64,000 nucleotides of DNA from PALSA-607 sp036501485 (GTDB lineage: Bacteria; Actinomycetota; Actinomycetes; Acidothermales; Acidothermaceae), in contig DASYAG010000093.1 of the NCBI GenBank assembly GCA_036501485.1, positions 4,131 to 68,130 on the forward strand, given 5' to 3'. The notes under the pieces are model-generated. The model was not told the DNA's origin. It made no database searches and saw only the letters and a list, made by a program, of their open reading frames with translations. Below are positions 1 to 8,783 of the stretch, one piece after another. The position numbers were made by a program, and so were the translations under genes. Numbering within the stretch: the stretch's first letter is position 1; every line of letters starts with the position of its first letter.

Positions 1-1
1 G

Positions 2-385
2 GAGCGTTACGCGACTGAACTGTTGGCGGGGGAGACCCGCGGGGTCGGCTACTTGCTGAAAGACCGGGTCGCCGACGTCGTCGAGTTCATCGATGCGTTG
101 CGACGGGTCGCTGGTGGCGGCACGGTGCTCGACCCCGAGGTCGTCGCGCAACTTCTCGCACGGAGCCGGCGCACGCACCCACTCGACAAGCTCACCGCGC
201 GGGAGCGAGAGGTGCTCGGCCTGATGGCGGAGGGTCGCTCGAACGGCGCGATCGCCGCGGCGCTCGTCGTGGGTGACGGTGCGGTGGAGAAGCACGTGAG
301 CAGCATCTTCACCAAGCTTGATCTGCTACCGGCCGATACCGACCATCGCCGAGTGCTCGCCGTCCTTCGTTATCTCGAGAGCTGA
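2..385 (+). CDS. LuxR/NarL-family response regulator, C-terminal part (5' end outside window)
   Basis: Open reading frame entering from the left edge. The visible 127 residues hold the end of a receiver domain (GVGYLLKDRV, the typical beta5-alpha5 K-containing stretch, then a VLDPEVVAQLL linker) and a LuxR helix-turn-helix (LTAREREVLGLMAEG, then EKHVSSIFTKL) at the C-terminus. This is the layout of NarL-type two-component regulators of actinobacteria. The phospho-acceptor Asp and the partner kinase would lie upstream, outside the window. The stop is only 9 bases before the DUF4097 gene, so the two are probably co-transcribed and the regulator may control it (inference). Confidence 0.9.
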   Translation, partial: ERYATELLAGETRGVGYLLKDRVADVVEFIDALRRVAGGGTVLDPEVVAQLLARSRRTHPLDKLTAREREVLGLMAEGRSNGAIAAALVVGDGAVEKHVSSIFTKLDLLPADTDHRRVLAVLRYLES

Positions 386-394
386 GGCCAGGTC

Positions 395-1177
395 ATGTAT
401 GTAACTGGTGGGCGGCTCGCCGCGCTGGCGGTGGGTCTGCCCTTCGTTCTTGGTGCCGCTGTCGTCGGTGCGTTTAGCGTCGTCGGCGCCATGGCGCAGA
501 CCAGTGAGCGTCATGTTGCCAGCTATCCCGCGACCGGTGGCGCGCTCACGTTGCGCACTGATGGGAACGTCACGGTCGAGGTCGGTAGCAGTACGCAGAT
601 CGCCGTCACTTACACGGAGCACTACCAGCTGAAGAAGCCGACCGTGACGTCAGCGACCGCGGGCGGCGGCCTGCAACTCACGGCCAGCTGTCCGGGAGCA
701 GTTGTCGTCTTCGGCAACAACTGCGCGATCAACTACGTCCTCACCGTGCCGGCCACCGCCGCGCTGGAGCTGCACAGTGGCGACGGAGACATTCAGGTGA
801 GCGGAAGCACCGCGGCGTTGTCTCTCAATACCGGCGACGGTGGTATCGAGTTCGACAACGTGAGCGGTAACGTCGTCGCCCACTCTGGCGACGGTGACAT
901 CAGTGGTACGCAGGTGGGCTCGAAGAATGTTCAGGCATCGACGGGCGACGGTGGCATCCACATCACGTGGTCGATGGCGCCGACGGCGGTAGGCGCGACG
1001 ACGGGCAACGGCGGTATTCATCTCGTCGTCCCCCAAGGCAGCGGCCCGTACCGAACGTCCACCCACACGGGCAACGGAAGCGCCCACGTGGATGTAGCGA
1101 GCGACTCGAGCGCTGCATCGTCGATCACAGCAGAGACAGGTGACGGCGGCATCACGATCGGATACCCAGCCTCGTAG
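395..1177 (+). CDS. DUF4097 family beta-strand repeat protein, membrane-anchored or secreted
   Basis: 260 residues. An N-terminal hydrophobic segment (about residues 8-34) acts as signal or anchor; the remainder is extracytoplasmic. From about residue 125 the protein shows repeated short strands with GDG/GNG turns (SGDGDIQV, TGDGGIEF, SGDGDISG, TGDGGIHI, TGNGGIHL), which is the parallel beta-repeat pattern of DUF4097/DUF4098 proteins. The molecular function of the family is unknown; members are commonly next to two-component systems, as here. It follows the response regulator by 9 bases and is convergent with the S53 peptidase gene. Confidence 0.85.
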   Translation: MYVTGGRLAALAVGLPFVLGAAVVGAFSVVGAMAQTSERHVASYPATGGALTLRTDGNVTVEVGSSTQIAVTYTEHYQLKKPTVTSATAGGGLQLTASCPGAVVVFGNNCAINYVLTVPATAALELHSGDGDIQVSGSTAALSLNTGDGGIEFDNVSGNVVAHSGDGDISGTQVGSKNVQASTGDGGIHITWSMAPTAVGATTGNGGIHLVVPQGSGPYRTSTHTGNGSAHVDVASDSSAASSITAETGDGGITIGYPAS

Positions 1178-1181
1178 CCAC

Positions 1182-1209
1182 TGGCCAGAGGCGCTTGGCC
1201 AGAGGCGCT
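1182..1209. repeat. 14-bp tandem repeat just past a stop codon
   Basis: Two head-to-tail exact copies of a 14-base unit TGGCCAGAGGCGCT (1182-1195 and 1196-1209), beginning 4 bases after the DUF4097 stop codon, with the first bases of a third copy following. It belongs to a set of short duplications at gene 3' ends in this window. Confidence 0.8.
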
Positions 1210-1217
1210 TGGCAATG

Positions 1218-1257
1218 GCCAGAGACCAGGTCCCCCGATATGGGCCTGGCCTCTGGC
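1218..1257. terminator. hairpin between convergent genes
   Basis: GCCAGAGACCAGG (1218-1230) pairs with CCTGGCCTCTGGC (1245-1257) with one mismatch, loop of 14 bases. It lies between the DUF4097 gene (+) and the S53 peptidase gene (-) and could serve both. There is no T-tract, which is usual in high-GC actinobacteria. Confidence 0.55.
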
Positions 1258-1277
1258 GGTCGTGGGCGTTCAACTCG

Positions 1278-2948
1278 TCAATGGAGGAGCTTCTCCATCT
1301 GGGCGACGTCAAACGATCCGAGGCCGGTACAGAAGTCGTACCCAGTTGTCGCCGGGTATGGCTCGCAGTCACCGGTGGTGATGTCGTGGAACCCGGCCGT
1401 GCCGGCCTGTGCGTAGAGAAGAGGGGCGGCAAAACCGAGCTTGTTGCTGTGTCCACTCTCAAAACGCGCCCAACTGCCGAGCGCGAGCGGTGACGCGAGG
1501 CTGGTACCGCCTTGCGCGTTTGCAACGCCGCCGTCGAAGTACGCTCCGGGGGAGAGGATTGCGTCTGCGTCCATTGCGATGTCCGGCACGCCACGGCCGC
1601 AGTTCAGTGCGTATTCGAGCGTGCACACGGTGCCCGTCGCCGGAACAACACCTTGCTGCCAGGCTTCTTGGTATTCGAACAAGCTGGTGCCGCCGCCGCT
1701 CGTGTACCACGCGATCTCGGTGCCGTAGGAGAAGTCGGCGTTCGAGAAGAGTGACGTGCCGCCGACGCCCAGGAAGAACGGTGACGAGGCAGGGTAGCTA
1801 GCGAAGGGCGGCCCACCAGGGCCGATGCCGTTGGTGTCTTCCCACGGGCAGAAGCCGCCCTGGTCGCCCGACGATGCGAACAGCGTCTGACCTTGGGCAG
1901 CTGCTTGCAGCGCTGCGTCGTCGGTCGCGAGCATTGATCCGTCAAGGTAGGCCTGGTATTCACACTCGCCGAACGAAGCTGACCCTGCTTTTGCGACGTC
2001 TTGGTGCGCGAAGTCGGTGAACTCCTGCGTCGTGCTGGCGTCGGTGAGGTCGGTCGCGTCGTATATATAGAGGCGCTTGACGCCGTCAGCCATGCCTGTT
2101 GAGTTCTGCGAGTCGATCTCCCACTCGACCTCACCGGCAGTGTCTGAACTCGGTGGGCCGACAGGCACAACGGTGACCGGCACCTGCGGCAGCTTGTATG
2201 CGGTCTCCTGCGCTTTCAGCTGAGCGACCGCGGTGCTGACGCTGCCCTCCGCGAAGATCGCGATCGGCGTCTGGCGGCCGGTCGGAGCCGAACCGGCGTC
2301 GTAGAACTTCCAGAAGTCCTGCGGGGTATAGAGGGCACCGACGTTGTCGGTCGGCGGCAGGCTAGTTGCAAGGTCGGTGCGCATCATCGAGATATTTTGT
2401 AGGCCCACCACTGCTCCGACGATGCCGCTAAGCGCCGTCGGCACTTGTGCTGGCGCGGTGTTTTCAAAATAGGTGGTGCCCTTCCACGACACGTTCGAGA
2501 TCGTCGTGTTGAATGCGGCGTCGATCTGGGCGGCAGTGCCGTTCGCCGTGACGAGCATGTTGCCGGGGTCGACCGTCACGCCCTGCAGACCGGCGCCCTT
2601 GAGATAGCTGGCAACTTGACTCGCAGCCGCGTCGGTAGGCGCGTAGGTCGCAGCGAACTGAGCGGGGGTGAGCGTCTGCCCAGAGGCGATGAGTTTCTGC
2701 AGCGCGGTCTTGTTCTGCAGGTTGAGTGCGACGTCGATGTGTAGCGGCGTAGCCGCCGGCGCAGCGCCGAGGAGCGTCGCACTGGAAAGCGGCTCCGCCA
2801 GCGTCCCGGTCGACGTCCAACCTGCTGAGGTACTCGCGCTCGCGGCGCTTGGATAGAGCCCGACGGCGGTCGCGGCTGCGACCAGCACGGTCGTCGCCAG
2901 CGCAGGCAGCTTCAGTGATGGGTGTGGCTTCACAGAGGGTCGTTTCAT
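1278..2948 (-). CDS. secreted S53 family (sedolisin/kumamolisin-like) peptidase with activation prodomain
   Basis: 556 residues. A lysine-containing N-terminus and Ala/Val-rich stretch to about residue 40 form a signal peptide. Residues about 55-190 match the Pro-kumamolisin activation domain. The catalytic domain follows: EVEWEID (Glu/Asp of the Ser-Glu-Asp triad), a SASFGE segment, FASSGDQGG (oxyanion Asp region) and GGTSLASP carrying the nucleophilic Ser. The C-terminal DITTGDC...YDFCTGLGSF resembles the Ca-binding end of the family. The start at 2948 is preferred over an in-frame GTG nine bases upstream because AGGAG then sits 8 bases before the ATG. S53 enzymes are acid-acting endopeptidases, so extracellular protein degradation is likely. 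The gene is divergent from a TrmB-type regulator. Confidence 0.92.
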   Translation of the reverse strand: MKRPSVKPHPSLKLPALATTVLVAAATAVGLYPSAASASTSAGWTSTGTLAEPLSSATLLGAAPAATPLHIDVALNLQNKTALQKLIASGQTLTPAQFAATYAPTDAAASQVASYLKGAGLQGVTVDPGNMLVTANGTAAQIDAAFNTTISNVSWKGTTYFENTAPAQVPTALSGIVGAVVGLQNISMMRTDLATSLPPTDNVGALYTPQDFWKFYDAGSAPTGRQTPIAIFAEGSVSTAVAQLKAQETAYKLPQVPVTVVPVGPPSSDTAGEVEWEIDSQNSTGMADGVKRLYIYDATDLTDASTTQEFTDFAHQDVAKAGSASFGECEYQAYLDGSMLATDDAALQAAAQGQTLFASSGDQGGFCPWEDTNGIGPGGPPFASYPASSPFFLGVGGTSLFSNADFSYGTEIAWYTSGGGTSLFEYQEAWQQGVVPATGTVCTLEYALNCGRGVPDIAMDADAILSPGAYFDGGVANAQGGTSLASPLALGSWARFESGHSNKLGFAAPLLYAQAGTAGFHDITTGDCEPYPATTGYDFCTGLGSFDVAQMEKLLH

Positions 2949-3026
2949 CTCGATCACTCCTTGGCGGCGGGGGGTCGCGCTTGCGCGGAGGACTCTTGGG
3001 AACCCGTGTATCCACCGTCGCCGAGT

Positions 3027-3054
3027 TTGAAACCACGAACCGTGGTGACATATT
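3027..3054 (+). promoter_or_regulatory. candidate promoter with internal operator before the TrmB gene
   Basis: TTGAAA (3027-3032) and CATATT (3049-3054) are 16 bases apart; a perfect inverted repeat ACCACG-aac-CGTGGT (3032-3046) lies between them. The -10-like hexamer ends 6 bases before the ATG at 3061 and no Shine-Dalgarno is present, so the transcript may be leaderless. The palindrome is a reasonable operator for the TrmB protein or for the divergent peptidase gene (inference). Confidence 0.4.
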
Positions 3055-3060
3055 TGGTCA

Positions 3061-3849
3061 ATGACCGATTTCGAGACGCAACCGCTGGTCGAACTCGGAC
3101 TGACCGGCTACGAAGCGAGTGCGTACCTTGCTCTCATCCGCCGCGGCCAGGCCACCGGCGCCGAGGTCGCCCGCATCGCCGGACTCCCGCGCCAACGCAT
3201 CTATGACGTGCTCGGCGGCCTCGTCACCCGGGGCCTCGCGACCGTCGCACCCGGACGGCCCGCTCAGTACACGGCTACCGCACCGGATGCCGCGTTCGAG
3301 CAGTTGCTCGAACAGGAGCGGGCCCGACTCATTCGCCTTGAACGCGACATCGCCACGACTGTCGCACAGCTGACGCCCGCCTATCACGCGGGACGCAGTG
3401 TGAACGATCCGCTCAACTTCATTGAAGTGCTTCGCGACCCGGCCGCGATCGCGGTGCGGTTCGCTGAGTACGAAGCGTTGGCCGAGCACGAAATCCTCGT
3501 CTTCACCAAGCCGCCGTACGCAGTCGAGCCCGCCGAGAACGTCGGCGGCCTCGGCCTTCTCAAGCGCAACATCGAGGCACGAAGCATCTATGAGCGATCG
3601 ATCTACGAGCATCCCGCGCACCACAGGGCAGTGCGCAAGTTCGTCGCTGCGGGAGAACAAGCTCGCGTGGTCGACGAGCTCCCGCTCAAACTCGTCGTCA
3701 TCGACGAGCGCGTGGCGCTTTTCACGATGGAGGATCCGGTCGCGGGCACTGCTGATCTGACGATCATGATCGTCGAGCACCGTGCGCTGGCGAGTCTGCT
3801 GAAGACGGCCTTCGAGGCAGTCTGGGCGAGCGGCGAGGCGTTCGTCTAG
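3061..3849 (+). CDS. TrmB family transcriptional regulator
   Basis: 262 residues. The N-terminal winged helix (about residues 8-75: LGLTGYEASAYLALIRRG, then GLPRQRIYDVLGGLVTRG) is the TrmB DNA-binding domain, followed by a helical linker (FEQLLEQERARLIRLERD) and a C-terminal PLD-like effector domain (ILVFTKPPYAV ... LKLVVIDERVALFTM). Archaeal TrmB proteins respond to sugars, but many actinobacterial members have unknown ligands. It is divergent from the S53 peptidase across about 110 bases containing a palindrome, which suggests autoregulation or control of the peptidase. There is no ribosome binding site before the ATG. Confidence 0.88.
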   Translation: MTDFETQPLVELGLTGYEASAYLALIRRGQATGAEVARIAGLPRQRIYDVLGGLVTRGLATVAPGRPAQYTATAPDAAFEQLLEQERARLIRLERDIATTVAQLTPAYHAGRSVNDPLNFIEVLRDPAAIAVRFAEYEALAEHEILVFTKPPYAVEPAENVGGLGLLKRNIEARSIYERSIYEHPAHHRAVRKFVAAGEQARVVDELPLKLVVIDERVALFTMEDPVAGTADLTIMIVEHRALASLLKTAFEAVWASGEAFV

Positions 3850-4311
3850 CTAGAGCTGTTTCGACATCTGGAGCGTTGTGATCCGATAGCCGAGCGACTC
3901 GTAAAGGCCGCGAGCTACGGAGTTGTTGCCGAATACGTTGAGCTCGAGCTTGGTCGCGCCGCTTTTGCGGGCGAAGTCCTCGGAGAGCCGCACCGCATGA
4001 CGACCGAGGCCGTGTCCGCGAGCAGCGACGTCAATCTCGATCGCCCAGAGAGACCAGACCCCGGGCGCGCCGTCTCCGGCACCGATCCACACGCTGCCGA
4101 CTGGCAGCCCATCCTCGGTGACCGAGAAGACGAATTGTCCCGGCGCCGGAGTGCCTCCTGGAAAGAGGCGGTCGGCTACTGCATCGGTGACGCTTCGGGC
4201 CGTCTCGGGGTCCTCGCCAGTGTCGACCCGGTCGGCGATGTGGTCGGCCTTGCTCTGTTCGAGCCACGGGCCGATATCTTCCGGCGACATTGGCTGCAGG
4301 GTGACGGCCAT
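3850..4311 (-). CDS. GNAT family N-acetyltransferase
   Basis: 153 residues from ATG at 4311. The GNAT core is visible: GQFVFSV...GSVWIG (beta strands), IDVAARGHGLGRHAV (motif A, with the R-G-x-G-x-G/H acetyl-CoA loop) and NVFGNNSVARGLYESLGYRI (motif B; N and Y of the family). The substrate is unknown. The reading frame stays open far upstream (to 5175), but that extension overlaps the YbhN-type gene and has no recognisable protein character, so it was rejected. It is convergent with the TrmB gene with stops nearly abutting. Confidence 0.88.
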   Translation of the reverse strand: MAVTLQPMSPEDIGPWLEQSKADHIADRVDTGEDPETARSVTDAVADRLFPGGTPAPGQFVFSVTEDGLPVGSVWIGAGDGAPGVWSLWAIEIDVAARGHGLGRHAVRLSEDFARKSGATKLELNVFGNNSVARGLYESLGYRITTLQMSKQL

Positions 4312-4343
4312 GCCGCTTAGGGTAGCGATGTCTGGATTGGGAC

Positions 4344-5351
4344 TTACAGCGCCAGGCGCCGCCGCAGCATTGCCGAGGCGACCAGCCCCGGAATGATCGG
4401 CGCCCAGAAGGACGCCAGCCGGTAGACGATGACGGCGGCAAGGGTCGCTCCGCCGCCGACTCCGGTGGTCACCAGACCTGCGATCAACGCAGCATCGACC
4501 GTGCCGAGCCCGGCCGGCGTCGGCACGATCTCGGCAGCCGTCGCGCCGACCAGATAGACAACCGCGACTCGCCAGGTGGCGACGTCCCCGTCGAACGCCC
4601 ACAGTGCCGCGTACAACGCGAGCAGGTTCGATGCCTTCACGGCAGCCGTGCAAGCGATCAGCGTGGCGAGCCGTGCCGGATGACCGACCAGGTCGCCAGC
4701 CGCCGTTCGAGCATCTGTCGCCGTGCGTCCGATCCAGCTCTTGCTGAGCCTGGACGGCGACCGGCTGGTGCGCACATTGACGACCCGCGCGATGACGGCG
4801 ACGAGCAGTGCCCCAATCACCCAGAGCATGTCGACGTCGCTTAGCCCACCGAAGAACCACCCGGCGGCCCGCACCGCGATGCCGGGGCCGAAGACCGCGA
4901 TGCCAATCGCGGCCACGACGATGTGCGCGAGCCCACAGACCCCGACCGCTGCTGCTGCTCGTCCAGCAGTGACACCCCGACGGGTCAAATAGCGCGCGTT
5001 TACTGCGGCCCCGCCGAGCCCGGCTGGGGTGATCCGGTTGGCGGCTGCGGCCGCCAGTTGCACCAGAACGGTGCGTGGGAGTGGCAGCCGAGTGCCTGCG
5101 GCCGCCTGCAAGGCCAGCGCGGCGAAGAAATAGCTGACGCCGATCGCGGCGGCGACGACCACCACCCACGGCCATGACGGCGCGGGCAGGTTCGAAAGCT
5201 GATGGCTGGCGCTGCGCAGCCCTGGTGCGACCCGCCAGATCGCGACGGCGCCTACCGACATGGAAAGGACGACGGCGATCAGGTGCGATCGGCCGGGGCC
5301 TTTATCCACGCACTTAGTGTCGGCAGCGTCGACGACATTGGGCTGAAGCAC
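4344..5351 (-). CDS. lysylphosphatidylglycerol synthase TM region / YbhN family membrane protein
   Basis: 335 residues with about eight hydrophobic segments. The sequence around AAAANRITPAGLGGAAVNARYLTRRG is the conserved family signature (N-R-[IL]-x-P-[AG]-G-x-G, then a long R-rich loop), and VPTPAGLGTVDAALIAGLVTTG near the C-terminus is the second one. Members are flippase-like integral membrane proteins; no aminoacyl-transferase domain is attached, so lysyl-PG synthesis itself is not implied. Start is the GTG at 5351; the N-terminal 25 residues are poorly conserved. The downstream GNAT gene is on the same strand 32 bases away and may be co-transcribed. Confidence 0.85.
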   Translation of the reverse strand: MLQPNVVDAADTKCVDKGPGRSHLIAVVLSMSVGAVAIWRVAPGLRSASHQLSNLPAPSWPWVVVVAAAIGVSYFFAALALQAAAGTRLPLPRTVLVQLAAAAANRITPAGLGGAAVNARYLTRRGVTAGRAAAAVGVCGLAHIVVAAIGIAVFGPGIAVRAAGWFFGGLSDVDMLWVIGALLVAVIARVVNVRTSRSPSRLSKSWIGRTATDARTAAGDLVGHPARLATLIACTAAVKASNLLALYAALWAFDGDVATWRVAVVYLVGATAAEIVPTPAGLGTVDAALIAGLVTTGVGGGATLAAVIVYRLASFWAPIIPGLVASAMLRRRLAL

Positions 5352-5573
5352 ATCTGAACAATCGGCGTAAATCTGGGGTTGCTGAAACTCCGCTCGTTGG
5401 TGGGCGCTGGCTACCTTAGGCCGCGCTCAGAACGGCCAGCGCGAAAGGACTAGGCATTTGCCCAATGTGGCTGCCCACCTTAGGAAGCGACTCTGAATGT
5501 GCCGGGAAAGGCGAACGCCAGCAGGCGTCGTCCGGTTACAAGCACTTCAGGCAAGCAAGGTAGGAGCAGGATC
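5352..5573. other. intergenic region with two CCTTAGG sites
   Basis: About 220 bases without a credible gene between the YbhN gene (-) and a small basic-protein gene (+). ACCTTAGG occurs twice (5413-5420 and 5477-5484). CCTTAGG is palindromic around its centre, so the pair could be regulator half-sites, but no further support is visible. Confidence 0.4.
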
Positions 5574-5843
5574 ATGTCGAACCAAGATTTCTTCGCGGCG
5601 TCGGTGAACGCACGCCGCGCCGGGTTGCAGCGCGAGGCACGGGCATCGCGAGTAGCGCGGCAGGCACTTCGGGCCGGGCGCCGGTCGGCGAAAAGCACAC
5701 GCCGCAAGGCGACAGCGGTCGCTCGCGACCACGCGGTCACCGAGCCCAGCCAGCCCGGTCGCGGGGGCGCTGCACAGCCCGCACGCACGGGCACCACGTC
5801 AGCGGCCGCCGGCCTCCAAGCCACGGCGATTTGCGGTAGCTGA
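5574..5843 (+). CDS. small basic protein of unknown function
   Basis: 89 residues from ATG at 5574, with a good Shine-Dalgarno (AGGAG, about 8 bases upstream). The first 55 residues are Arg/Ala-rich and helical in character (NARRAGLQREARASRVARQAL, then RRSAKSTRRKATAVAR); the rest is Gly/Ala/Thr-rich and probably disordered. No family recognised. It could bind nucleic acid given its charge, but that is inference from composition only. It ends 17 bases before the large LuxR regulator. Confidence 0.5.
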   Translation: MSNQDFFAASVNARRAGLQREARASRVARQALRAGRRSAKSTRRKATAVARDHAVTEPSQPGRGGAAQPARTGTTSAAAGLQATAICGS

Positions 5844-5860
5844 GCGATACCTTGGAGCAC

Positions 5861-8722
5861 GTGACGGTGGTTCGTAGTGGCCTGAGCCTGGTCATGGTCG
5901 GCCGGGCGGCTGAGTTGCGCCGTCTCCAGGCCATGGCCGACGGGATGACCGAGCCACGCGTCGTCCTGCTTCACGGCGAAGCCGGCGTCGGTAAGAGCCG
6001 GCTGGTCCGCGAGTTCGTCGCGACGCTGCCCGACCACCAGGTGTTCGCTGCCCACGCCGAGCCTGGGCCGCTCGGCCGACCCTTCCACTTACTCCACGAA
6101 GCGATCGAACGGCGGGTCGGAGCGTGGACCGCCATCCCACCCGAGCTCGCCAGCTCGCAGGAGCCGTTGCGGGTGTTGCTCGGCCCGGTCGCGCCTATTC
6201 TGAACAGCGACCCAAGCAGTGACGTCACGGTCGGTGGCGAGCAAAGCCTGCGCGCCGCCGTTGATCTCGTGCGCTACCTCCTCGACGGGCGCCCTGGTGT
6301 GCTGGTCGTTGAAGACCTGCATTGGGCGGACGCCGAAAGCTTGCGTCTGATCGGTCGCTTGGCGACGACGGCGGATCTGCCACTGCTGATCGTCGGCACG
6401 TTCCGGCCGGGTGTGGCCGAGGGCCGGTTGCTCGCCGACATGATCGATCGGGTCGCGCGGCAACGGCTGGTCGAACACGTCGAGCTCGCACCCCTGACCG
6501 AGACCCAAGTGGCCGAGTGGCTCGCGGCCGTCTACCAGAGCCGGGTTCCGTGGCGGGTGGCGACTGATCTCGCCCGACGCACGTCGGGCAACCCGTTCTT
6601 CCTCGAGGAACTGGTGAGTTCGGCACCCGGTGTCGAACTGGAGGCGTTGTGCGCGCTGCCACTGCCGATCAGCGTGAGCGAAGCAGTGCTCCGCCACCTC
6701 GACGGGCTGCCCGATACACAGCGACGAATCGTCGACTCGGCCGCTGTGCTCGGCCGCCGGATCCCGTTTGACCTGCTCGCGGTCGTGTCGGGTGCAGGTG
6801 AAGACGACTTGATCGCGACGATGCGCGAACTCGTCGAGCGCGGGCTGGTCACGGAAATCGAGCCGGACGTCTTCAGCTTCCGGCACGCCCTGACCCGTGA
6901 GGCGGTCGCGAGTCGCCTGCTCGGACGGCAACGCCGCCGGCTGCACGAGAAGGCGCACGCCGCGCTGCTGGAAATGGGCAGCGACGACTGGGGAGCGCTC
7001 GCGTATCACGCGGCAGGCGCGCACCTGTGGGACGAAGTAGTCGATGCGGCTCGACGCGGCGCAGCGGTGCATCTGCGCACCGGATCAACTTACGAAGCAT
7101 TGCGACTAGCCGAGCTCGGTTTGCAAGAGGTCGACGCCGACGCTGTGTTGCTCGAGCTCGCGACGCGGGCGGCGTGGGCCTGCGGGCTCATGGTCCAGGC
7201 CGCGAACTACGCAAGCCTTTGGGCGGTGCTCGCCGAAGCCGGTGCTAATGACGGCGAATTGAGCCGCGCGTTGCGCGCACTCGCGCGATTGAAGTGGGAA
7301 ATCGGTGATACCGAGCAGCACGCTGCGCTGGTATCCCGCCTGCTCGGCGTTGCCGATCGGTTGCCTGATGGCCACGACCTCGCGGCCGTGTACAGCTATG
7401 TCGCCGAGGTGCGGATGCTCGCGGGCCAATCCGCCGAGGCGGTGGAATGGGCCGACCAGGCGCTCGCGCTGATGGCGGACGACGACGACATGCGGGCCGC
7501 AGCGATGGTGAATAAGGGCTCAGCCGTTTTCGACATCACCGGCAGATTCGATGAGGGCGCCGCGCTGCTCGTCACCGCTATTGATACAGCGGTCGAAGAA
7601 GGCGATGTCTTCAGCGCGCTACGTGGGTTGAACAACCTTCTGCAGGGCGTGCTCGTGCGCTGGCCGGCTGACCGCGTGTGGCCACACATCGCCCGGATGA
7701 GCGAACTGGTTTCCAGTTTCGGCCGGCACGACTGGGTGTCGAGCCTCGCAGCGATCACGGCGGCGTACCACTCGAATGCACTCGGCGATGCAGTTGCAGC
7801 GCGCAAGATCCTTGACCACGCCCTGATCGACGCCACGGTCGACGCAGGCGGCAAGCGCAGTTGGCTCCTGGCCGAGCGCGCGTGGCTCGGCGGAGAGCTG
7901 GACGAAGACGATGCGCTGATATCGGCGAATGCGTTGTATGTCCTCGGCCCGGTCATTGCGGGCGGCGCCAGTAAGGCGCGCGACCACTGGCTGGAAACCC
8001 TGGGTATGGAGGCGGCTGCGCGCGTCGGCGACGTGGCGACTGTTGCGAGCCGGCTTGCCGACCTCGGCCGGCGTGCGGTTGCCGCGCCCACAGGTGTCTG
8101 CGATTTGTCGTCATGGACGTGGGGGGTCGGTCTGCTTGCTGCGGTTCGCGCCGGCGTTGCTCCGGGCGAGGTCGCCCATGTGCTCGACCTGTTGTTCATC
8201 AGCCCGAACCGGTCGGTCCGCGACGAAGACGTCGGTTGGGGCCTGCATGTCCAGGCCGCGCTGGCCGCTGCGTCTGGCGATCATGAGACAGCAGTCGATC
8301 TTTACCGGGCCGCACTTGCCGAGCCACGCCGCCGTCCAGGCGCGGTCGTCGACGCCGACGTCCGGATCGGTCTGGCCCGCAGCCTGCTGGTGCTCGGCAA
8401 CGTCGAAGAGGCACAGGTCGCTGCCGACGAAGCCGAGGTGTTCCTCGCTCGGTGGAGCGGCTGGCGCCGCGACGAACTCGTGTCGTTGCAGCATCGTCTG
8501 GCGTCGGGCGGCGCTCGGGTTGTGTCAGGTCAGTTGACCGCGCGCGAGCTCGAGGTTGCCGCGCTCGTTGCCGAGGGTCTCAGCAACTCAGAGATCGGCC
8601 GCAAGCTGTTCATCTCGACCAAGACGGCCTCCGTGCACGTATCGAACATCCTGGCGAAAATGTCGATGACCTCGCGCACCCAAATCGCGGCGTGGGCGGT
8701 GTCGGAGGGCATGGTGCACTAA
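5861..8722 (+). CDS. LAL-type LuxR transcriptional regulator with AAA ATPase domain
   Basis: 953 residues from GTG at 5861; TTG at 5852 and ATG at 5894 are alternatives, with the family's conserved start at VGRAAELRRL. An N-terminal AAA domain carries Walker A (GEAGVGKS) near residue 40 and Walker B (VLVVEDLHWAD). A long TPR-like helical region follows, then a LuxR-type helix-turn-helix in the last 65 residues (LTARELEVAALVAEGLSNSEIG, then KTASVHVSNILAKM). Large ATP-binding LuxR (MalT-like) regulators activate transcription in response to an unknown inducer. The glutaminase gene begins about 60 bases downstream on the same strand, so a regulatory link is possible but unproven. Confidence 0.92.
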   Translation: MTVVRSGLSLVMVGRAAELRRLQAMADGMTEPRVVLLHGEAGVGKSRLVREFVATLPDHQVFAAHAEPGPLGRPFHLLHEAIERRVGAWTAIPPELASSQEPLRVLLGPVAPILNSDPSSDVTVGGEQSLRAAVDLVRYLLDGRPGVLVVEDLHWADAESLRLIGRLATTADLPLLIVGTFRPGVAEGRLLADMIDRVARQRLVEHVELAPLTETQVAEWLAAVYQSRVPWRVATDLARRTSGNPFFLEELVSSAPGVELEALCALPLPISVSEAVLRHLDGLPDTQRRIVDSAAVLGRRIPFDLLAVVSGAGEDDLIATMRELVERGLVTEIEPDVFSFRHALTREAVASRLLGRQRRRLHEKAHAALLEMGSDDWGALAYHAAGAHLWDEVVDAARRGAAVHLRTGSTYEALRLAELGLQEVDADAVLLELATRAAWACGLMVQAANYASLWAVLAEAGANDGELSRALRALARLKWEIGDTEQHAALVSRLLGVADRLPDGHDLAAVYSYVAEVRMLAGQSAEAVEWADQALALMADDDDMRAAAMVNKGSAVFDITGRFDEGAALLVTAIDTAVEEGDVFSALRGLNNLLQGVLVRWPADRVWPHIARMSELVSSFGRHDWVSSLAAITAAYHSNALGDAVAARKILDHALIDATVDAGGKRSWLLAERAWLGGELDEDDALISANALYVLGPVIAGGASKARDHWLETLGMEAAARVGDVATVASRLADLGRRAVAAPTGVCDLSSWTWGVGLLAAVRAGVAPGEVAHVLDLLFISPNRSVRDEDVGWGLHVQAALAAASGDHETAVDLYRAALAEPRRRPGAVVDADVRIGLARSLLVLGNVEEAQVAADEAEVFLARWSGWRRDELVSLQHRLASGGARVVSGQLTARELEVAALVAEGLSNSEIGRKLFISTKTASVHVSNILAKMSMTSRTQIAAWAVSEGMVH

Positions 8723-8783
8723 CCCGGCCGGGCCGTCAGTCGTGAAATGTCGTAGAAACACGACGCCAGCATCATGTCGGAAC

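Noticed and set aside
4312..5175. Upstream extension of the GNAT reading frame
   Set aside because: Arg/Gly-rich shadow of the YbhN-type gene; acetyltransferase homology begins at the ATG at 4311.
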